From: JBKPCD01 sp046727175
GTDB lineage: Bacteria > Acidobacteriota > Vicinamibacteria > Vicinamibacterales > 2-12-FULL-66-21
Direction: 5' to 3'
Assembly (NCBI GenBank): GCA_046727175.1
Contig: JBKPCD010000181.1
Coordinates: 1-10,879 of the forward strand
Length of the DNA: 10,879 nt
Shown here: positions 6,307 through 10,879 of the stretch, one piece after another
Layout of the letters: each line of letters begins with the position of its first letter
Position numbering within the stretch: position 1 is the stretch's first letter
Program-made: the position numbers and the translations under genes
The notes under the pieces: generated by a model
The model's database searches: none
The model's input: the letters and a program-made list of their open reading frames with translations, nothing else
Told to the model about the DNA's origin: nothing

Positions 6307-9300
6307 ACACCATCCGTTGGCTCGCCGGTGACCGGAACAGTTGCGGTCTGGACCGCCGTTGCGCGTCGGCGCGCGAACAGCTCCTGCAGCTTTTCCATGT
6401 ACACATAGAAAACGGGCGTGACATAGAGGGTCAACGTCTGCGACACGAGCAATCCACCGACGACCGCGAGACCGAGCGGCCGGCGAGCTTCTGCACCGGC
6501 GCCCCACCCCAGCGCGATCGGGATCGTTCCCATCAGGGCGGCCATCGTGGTCATCATGATCGGCCGGAAGCGGACCATGCACGCTTCGTAGATCGCCTCT
6601 TCAGCCGACGCTCGCTTGTCGCGTCGGGCCTCGACGGCGAAGTCGACCATCATGATGCCGTTCTTCTTGACGAGGCCGACGAGCATGATGACGCCGACGA
6701 ATGCATAGATGTTCAGGTCTTGATGGAACAACAGCAGCGTGAGCAACGCACCGAAACCTGCGGAAGGCAGGCCTGAAAGAATGGTCAGCGGGTGGATGAA
6801 GCTTTCGTACAGGATGCCCAGCACGACGTAAATCACGAAGATTGCGAGCGCAAGGACCCAGCCGAGACCTCGCATCGAGTCCTGGAATGCCTGCGCGGTT
6901 CCCTGGAAGCTGCCCGAGATCGTTCCCGGGAGCGTCTGCAATGCTGTCTGCTGGACGCGCGCGACCGCATCGCCGAGCGCGACCCCTGGCGCGAGGTTGA
7001 ACGAAAGCGTCACCGAAGGCAGCTGCCCCGTGTGATTGACGGACATCGGTCCGACGGTTTGACGGGTGCGAACGAGCGTTGAGAGCGGAATCAGGTTGCT
7101 GTTCGGTTCAGGCGTCTGGATGTACAACATCGACAGGGCGGCCGGATCGCGCTGGTACTTCGGCGCGACCTGCATGATGACCTGGTACTGGTCTTCGGGC
7201 GCGAAGATCTGCGACACCTGCCGCGACCCGTACGCCGAGTTGAACGCTGATTCGACCTGATCGACGGTCAAGCCAAGGGCGGCGATCTGATTCCGATCGA
7301 GATCCACTGAGATCTGGGGGTTCTTGATCTGGAGATCCGACGTCACGTCGAGGATTCCCGGAACGTTGTGCAGCGCCGCCTCGAACTGCGGCGCCACGCG
7401 ATACAGTTCCTCGGTGTCGGGGCTCTGCAGCGTGTACTGATACTGACTTCGCGTCATCATGCCGCCGATGCGAATCGACGGCGGATTGGTCAGGAAGACG
7501 CGAATTCCGGGAATCCGGGCAAACTTCGGGCGCAGCTCGTCGATCACCTGATCGGCGGTCAACTGGCGGTCCTTGCGCGGCTTCAAATCCACGTTGAGGC
7601 GTCCGCCGCCGCCGCCCCCGCCCCCCCCGCCACCGAAACCGACATTCGCCGTGTAGCTGGCGACGTTCGGATCGTCGGCGAGGACCTTCATTGTTTCTCT
7701 GGCGTGCGCGACCAGTGCGTCGAACCCGATTCCCTGCGGTACTTCGATCTGTCCGCTCAACTGCCCGGTGTCGACGCTGGGAATGAATCCCATCGGAACG
7801 ATCGTGAACAGGTAGACCGTGCCCACGAGCAGCAGCGCCGATACCATCATGGTCGCGCCCTTGAACCGGATCGTCTGCCGGAGCGACCATCCATACGCGT
7901 GCAGCGAGCCCTCGAAGATGCCTTCGATCAGGTTGTAGAGACGCCCGTGCCGCATGCTGTGGAGAGGCTTCAGGAAGCGGCTGCACAGCATCGGCGTGAG
8001 CGTCAACGACACCAGACCAGACACGAGGATCGCCGCCGCGATCGTGACGGCGAACTCGTGCATCAGGCGCCCGACGATGCCGCCCATGAACAGGACCGGG
8101 ATGAAGACCGCAGCCAGCGACACGGTCATCGACACGATCGTGAACGCAATCTCCTTCGATCCGTCGAGCGCCGCCTGCAGGCGCGTCTTCCCCATCTCCA
8201 TGTGCCGGACGATGTTCTCCAGCATGACGATCGCGTCGTCGACGACGAACCCGACGGACAACGTCAGCGCCATGAGCGACAGGTTGTCCAGGCTGTAGCC
8301 GAAGGCCCACATGACGGCGAAGGTGCCGACGATTGAGAACGGCAGCGCAAGGCTGGGGATGATCGTTGCCGACAGATTGCGCAGAAAGAGGAAGATGACG
8401 AGCACGACCAGCATGACGGTCAGCTGTAGCGTGAACTTCACGTCCTCGACCGACTCACGAATCGGAACCGATCGATCGCTTCGGACGGCGATCTGAACGG
8501 CGGCTGGAAGCTGCGCCTGCAGCTGCGGCAGGAGCGCCTTGACGCGGTCGACCACTTCGACGGTGTTCGTGCCCGGCTGTCGTTGAATCGCGAGATAGAT
8601 CGTGCGCGTGCCGTTGTACCAGCTGGCGGACTTGTCGTTCTCGACGCCATCGTAAACGTGCGCGACCTCGTCCAGCCGCACCGGGCTTCCGTTTCGGTAT
8701 GCGATGGCGACCGGGCGGAACGCTTCGGCGCTCGTGAGCTGCCCGCTGACATCGACCACGAAGTTCCGCTCAGGGCCGTAGAGGATTCCGGTCGGCCGAT
8801 TCGAGTTCGCCGAGGCGACCGCCTGCGCGACCTGGTCGATGCCGATCTTTCGCGATGCGAGCTCCGTCGGGTCCAGATCGACGCGGACGGCGTACTTCTG
8901 CGCACCGAACACGTTCACCTGCGCGACGCCCGTGACCATCGACAGCCGCTGCGCGAGCATGCCTTCCGCGTATCGGTCCACTTCCGACAGCGGCATCGTC
9001 GACGAGCTGAGCGTCAGGAAGAGTACCGGGAAGTCGGCCGGATTGGCTTTCTGGAATCCCGGAGGCGAAGGCATGCCAGGCGGCAGCTGGCGCGATGCGC
9101 GCGCGATCATCGCCTGCACGTCCTGCGCGGCGGCGTCGATGTCGCGACTGAGATCGAACTGCAGCGTGATGTTGGTGAACCCTTGGTTGTTGCTGGAGCT
9201 GATCGAGGTCACGCCGGCAATGGTCGAGAACTGCTTCTCGAGCGGTGTCGCCACCGACGACGCCATCGTTTCGGGACTGGCGCCCGGCAGGCTTGCGTTC

Positions 9301-9440
9301 ACCTGAATCGTCGGAAAGTCCACGGTCGGAAGGTCGCTGACCGGCAGCACCCGATAGCCCATCACACCGAAGATGAGAATCGAGACCACCAGCAGCGTCG
9401 TGGCTACAGGGCGGCGTATGAATGGTTCAGCGAAGTTCAT
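6273..9440 (-). CDS. RND efflux permease, HAE1 type (MdtB/MdtC/AcrB-like)
   Basis: This is an inner-membrane proton-driven exporter that drives efflux through an adaptor and an outer-membrane channel. The 1055 residues are full length for the family. Helix 1 is near residues 11-30, followed by RVLPVSDLPTVDFPTIQV and the first porter segment. Helices 2-6 (about 335-485) include VGFVVDDAIVMLENI with the paired Asp401/Asp402 of the proton relay. The second half repeats the pattern, and helix 10 holds LVGLVKKNGIMMVDFA with Lys925/926 corresponding to the AcrB relay lysine. The sequence most resembles MdtB/MdtC-type pumps; the substrate cannot be read. An 11-residue glycine run (603-613) sits in the second porter loop. 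The start has AAGGA upstream, and its ATG overlaps the adaptor stop as ATGA, implying translational coupling. Confidence 0.95.
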   Translation of the reverse strand: MNFAEPFIRRPVATTLLVVSILIFGVMGYRVLPVSDLPTVDFPTIQVNASLPGASPETMASSVATPLEKQFSTIAGVTSISSSNNQGFTNITLQFDLSRDIDAAAQDVQAMIARASRQLPPGMPSPPGFQKANPADFPVLFLTLSSSTMPLSEVDRYAEGMLAQRLSMVTGVAQVNVFGAQKYAVRVDLDPTELASRKIGIDQVAQAVASANSNRPTGILYGPERNFVVDVSGQLTSAEAFRPVAIAYRNGSPVRLDEVAHVYDGVENDKSASWYNGTRTIYLAIQRQPGTNTVEVVDRVKALLPQLQAQLPAAVQIAVRSDRSVPIRESVEDVKFTLQLTVMLVVLVIFLFLRNLSATIIPSLALPFSIVGTFAVMWAFGYSLDNLSLMALTLSVGFVVDDAIVMLENIVRHMEMGKTRLQAALDGSKEIAFTIVSMTVSLAAVFIPVLFMGGIVGRLMHEFAVTIAAAILVSGLVSLTLTPMLCSRFLKPLHSMRHGRLYNLIEGIFEGSLHAYGWSLRQTIRFKGATMMVSALLLVGTVYLFTIVPMGFIPSVDTGQLSGQIEVPQGIGFDALVAHARETMKVLADDPNVASYTANVGFGGGGGGGGGGGRLNVDLKPRKDRQLTADQVIDELRPKFARIPGIRVFLTNPPSIRIGGMMTRSQYQYTLQSPDTEELYRVAPQFEAALHNVPGILDVTSDLQIKNPQISVDLDRNQIAALGLTVDQVESAFNSAYGSRQVSQIFAPEDQYQVIMQVAPKYQRDPAALSMLYIQTPEPNSNLIPLSTLVRTRQTVGPMSVNHTGQLPSVTLSFNLAPGVALGDAVARVQQTALQTLPGTISGSFQGTAQAFQDSMRGLGWVLALAIFVIYVVLGILYESFIHPLTILSGLPSAGFGALLTLLLFHQDLNIYAFVGVIMLVGLVKKNGIMMVDFAVEARRDKRASAEEAIYEACMVRFRPIMMTTMAALMGTIPIALGWGAGAEARRPLGLAVVGGLLVSQTLTLYVTPVFYVYMEKLQELFARRRATAVQTATVPVTGEPTDGVVSGPSAVRSR
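7602..7634 (-). repeat. Poly-glycine tract with 8-G homopolymer inside the RND gene
   Basis: Eleven consecutive Gly codons (residues 603-613) follow VGF and precede RLNVDLKPR. On the coding strand the tract contains an uninterrupted run of eight G (complement of 7621-7628) and a second run of five G. Such a tract is prone to slippage in replication or sequencing. In this assembly the frame is intact. Confidence 0.85.
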
Positions 9441-10783
9441 TGCTGGCTTCCTTTTTCGTTGCCGCTGCGACCACCTGGTGCGCTGCGGCCGCCTGACGAG
9501 TCGCCCTCACCCGAACTGTTGTCTCCTCGCCTGCCGCCGCCTTCGCGCCCCGCGCCGCCACGACCGCCTTCACCACGGGCCGCGGTCGTCACATGTGCGC
9601 CGGGCGTCAGTCTTAATTGACCATCCGTGACGACTTCCTCGCCGACCGAGACGCCTTTCGCGATGACGGACTGGTCCTCGTGCTGTCGTTCCACTTGCAC
9701 GCGGCGGACCACTGCCGTGCGATCGGGCGTGACGACGTACACGAACTGGCCGTCCTGAGAATCCTGCACGGCACCGGTGGGCACCACAACCGCATTCGCC
9801 AGCATCGTGAGTTGAAGGCTGACCTGGACGAACTGGCCGGGCCAGAGCATGCCGTGCGTATTCGCGAAAGTCGCCTTCAATTTGATCGTGCCGGTCGTAG
9901 GATCGACGCCGTTGTCGATGAACGTCACAGTACCAGTTTCACCTTGATCGGTGGCCGGCTCTGCGCGATCCGAGGGAGGTTGTGCCGAGGTGCCTCCTCC
10001 GTCCGGATTCGACGGTCCTGTCTCCCGAGCCTGGACCTGCAGCGGCTTCTGCGCCTGATACCGACGCACCTCGCCGAGGTACCGACCGGATACGGCGAAC
10101 GTGACGTAGATCGGCGAAAGCTGGTTGATGACGACCATCGGCTGTGTGTCGTTCGCGCGCACGAGGTCGCCGACATGCACGTTGAACGCGCCGGTGCGGC
10201 CGGCGATCGGCGATGTGATTCGCGTGTATTGCAGATTCAGCTTCGCGTTCTCGACGGCTGCACGGTCGGCCTCGAGCGTTGCCTGCAGCGATGCGGCACC
10301 GGCGCGTTGCGTCTCGTATTGGTCGCGCGGAATCAGTCCGCGATTGAAGAGATCCTCATACCGCTTCTGCTGCGACTCCGCGTTCTGCGCTTGGGCGGTA
10401 TCACGCGCGAGCACTGCCTGGGCCTGTTGAAGAGCGACCTCGAACGGCCGCGAGTCCAGCGTGAAGAGCGGCTGCCCCTTGCGGACGGTCTGTCCCTCGG
10501 AGAAATGGATTTCGGCAATCTGTCCCGTGACCTGCGCCCGCACCTGGACCGACGAGATCGGTTCGGCCGTGCCGACGGCAGGCAGCGTCACGGGTACGGA
10601 CCTCTGCTCCGCGCGAGCGGTAACGACCGGGACAGGTGGTCCACCTCCGCCGCCACGGCCGCCGCCTCCGCGTCCGCCACGCCCACCGTTCGCGACTCCT
10701 TCGCCGGCGCCCTGACCCGAGCACGCCGCCAGCGCGAGACCGAGCGCAACCGCCACGCAGCCGTGCTGTACCCGAATTCGCAA
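9437..10783 (-). CDS. RND efflux membrane-fusion (adaptor) lipoprotein
   Basis: This periplasmic adaptor links the RND permease to an outer-membrane channel. The 448-residue protein (TTG start) opens with a lipoprotein signal, MRIRVQHGC followed by LAAC, with the lipidated Cys at 21. A Gly/Arg-rich linker follows (about 25-50). Then come VTGQIAEIHFSEGQTVRKGQ (first lipoyl half, about 85-104), a coiled-coil hairpin (about 114-184), the second lipoyl half with ITSPIAGRTG (189-198), a beta-barrel region and VDPTTGTIKLKA (293-304). The barrel carries a hydrophilic insert (about 255-284), and the last 45 residues are rich in Gly, Arg and Ser. The start is ambiguous: the frame also opens at an ATG (10813) and a TTG (10831). 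The TTG at 10783 is preferred because GGAGAGGGAG sits 7 nt upstream and gives an ideal signal peptide. Its stop overlaps the permease start. Confidence 0.92.
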   Translation of the reverse strand: MRIRVQHGCVAVALGLALAACSGQGAGEGVANGGRGGRGGGGRGGGGGPPVPVVTARAEQRSVPVTLPAVGTAEPISSVQVRAQVTGQIAEIHFSEGQTVRKGQPLFTLDSRPFEVALQQAQAVLARDTAQAQNAESQQKRYEDLFNRGLIPRDQYETQRAGAASLQATLEADRAAVENAKLNLQYTRITSPIAGRTGAFNVHVGDLVRANDTQPMVVINQLSPIYVTFAVSGRYLGEVRRYQAQKPLQVQARETGPSNPDGGGTSAQPPSDRAEPATDQGETGTVTFIDNGVDPTTGTIKLKATFANTHGMLWPGQFVQVSLQLTMLANAVVVPTGAVQDSQDGQFVYVVTPDRTAVVRRVQVERQHEDQSVIAKGVSVGEEVVTDGQLRLTPGAHVTTAARGEGGRGGAGREGGGRRGDNSSGEGDSSGGRSAPGGRSGNEKGSQQ

Positions 10784-10790
10784 AGAAGAA

Positions 10791-10800
10791 CTCCCTCTCC
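10791..10800 (-). promoter_or_regulatory. Ribosome binding site that selects the adaptor's TTG start
   Basis: GGAGAGGGAG on the minus strand (10800-10791) is 7 nt from the TTG at 10783. The ATG at 10813 has only GAAGG one base away, too close to work well. Confidence 0.6.
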
Positions 10801-10825
10801 CAGTGTCCCTCATGCCTTCAAATGC

Positions 10826-10839
10826 GAACAACCTTGTTC
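10826..10839. promoter_or_regulatory. Palindrome upstream of the efflux operon, possible operator
   Basis: GAACAA-CC-TTGTTC is a perfect inverted repeat with 6-bp arms, centred about 50 bp before the adaptor start. Efflux operons are often controlled by TetR, MarR or MerR-type repressors that bind such sites. No regulator gene is in the window and no clear promoter boxes were found beside it. Confidence 0.35.
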
Positions 10840-10844
10840 CTGTG

Positions 10845-10866
10845 GGCGGGGCCTTCAGGCCCCGCC
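10845..10866. terminator. GC-rich hairpin at right edge, terminator or dispersed repeat
   Basis: GGCGGGGCC and GGCCCCGCC form a perfect 9-bp stem around TTCA. It lies upstream of the efflux operon and most likely belongs to the 3' end of a gene beyond the right edge. It lacks a T-run on either side. A near copy sits inside the protease gene at 1319-1340, which favours a dispersed repeat. Confidence 0.5.
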
Positions 10867-10879
10867 GCGATGGCGCGGT

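Noticed and set aside
7108..8310. Long alternative frames over the RND gene, such as 7108-8310 minus and 7368-8336 plus
   Set aside because: They overlap the intact RND permease frame and have Arg/His-rich composition without motifs.
10461..10715. Plus-strand frame ending in a proline-rich stretch near 10620-10715
   Set aside because: It is the antisense of the Gly/Arg-rich linker of the adaptor lipoprotein, whose frame is intact and recognisable.
10826..10839. LexA (SOS) box
   Set aside because: The half-sites GAAC and GTTC are separated by 6 nt, not the 4 nt of the Gram-positive-type LexA box.

Overview
The window is GC-rich, gene-dense chromosomal DNA from a Gram-negative-type bacterium: it encodes a tripartite-type RND efflux pump with a lipoprotein adaptor. 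Gene content, codon use and the style of the intergenic repeats fit a soil Acidobacteriota (Vicinamibacteria-like) genome. That assignment is inference from general familiarity and has not been tested. No phage, plasmid, insertion sequence, CRISPR array, tRNA or rRNA is visible, and none of the genes looks like an undescribed system. The most unusual signals lie in the junctions between genes.

Layout. (1) 1-1025, minus: 5' part of a polytopic membrane protein resembling GT-C/GT39 glycosyltransferases, cut by the left edge. (2) 1062-1826, plus: a small secreted trypsin-fold serine protease, divergent from (1) across only 36 bp. (3) 1913-5538, minus: a two-gene operon, pruA (1-pyrroline-5-carboxylate dehydrogenase) followed 2 nt later by nadE (glutamine-dependent NAD+ synthetase, TTG start). 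(4) 5679-6242, plus: an Hsp20 small heat-shock protein, divergent from pruA across a 140 bp promoter region. (5) 6273-10783, minus: a two-gene efflux operon, membrane-fusion lipoprotein followed by an RND permease, joined by an ATGA overlap. No outer-membrane factor gene is present in the window. (6) 10784-10879: leader of the efflux operon with a palindrome and a GC-rich hairpin, probably the terminator of a gene beyond the edge.

How the genes work together. pruA uses NAD+ to turn the proline breakdown intermediate into glutamate. nadE makes NAD+ using glutamine and releases glutamate, so the pair links the cofactor and its consumer. The adaptor and the permease form the inner-membrane part of an efflux machine. 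Hsp20 and the protease are stand-alone stress and envelope functions.

Junctions. Both convergent gene pairs end in short degenerate 7-bp repeats. At the protease/nadE junction the repeats are arranged head to head, and their outermost units supply the last codons and stop codons of both genes. A second repeat type, a GC hairpin at the right edge, has a 19/22 match inside the protease coding sequence.
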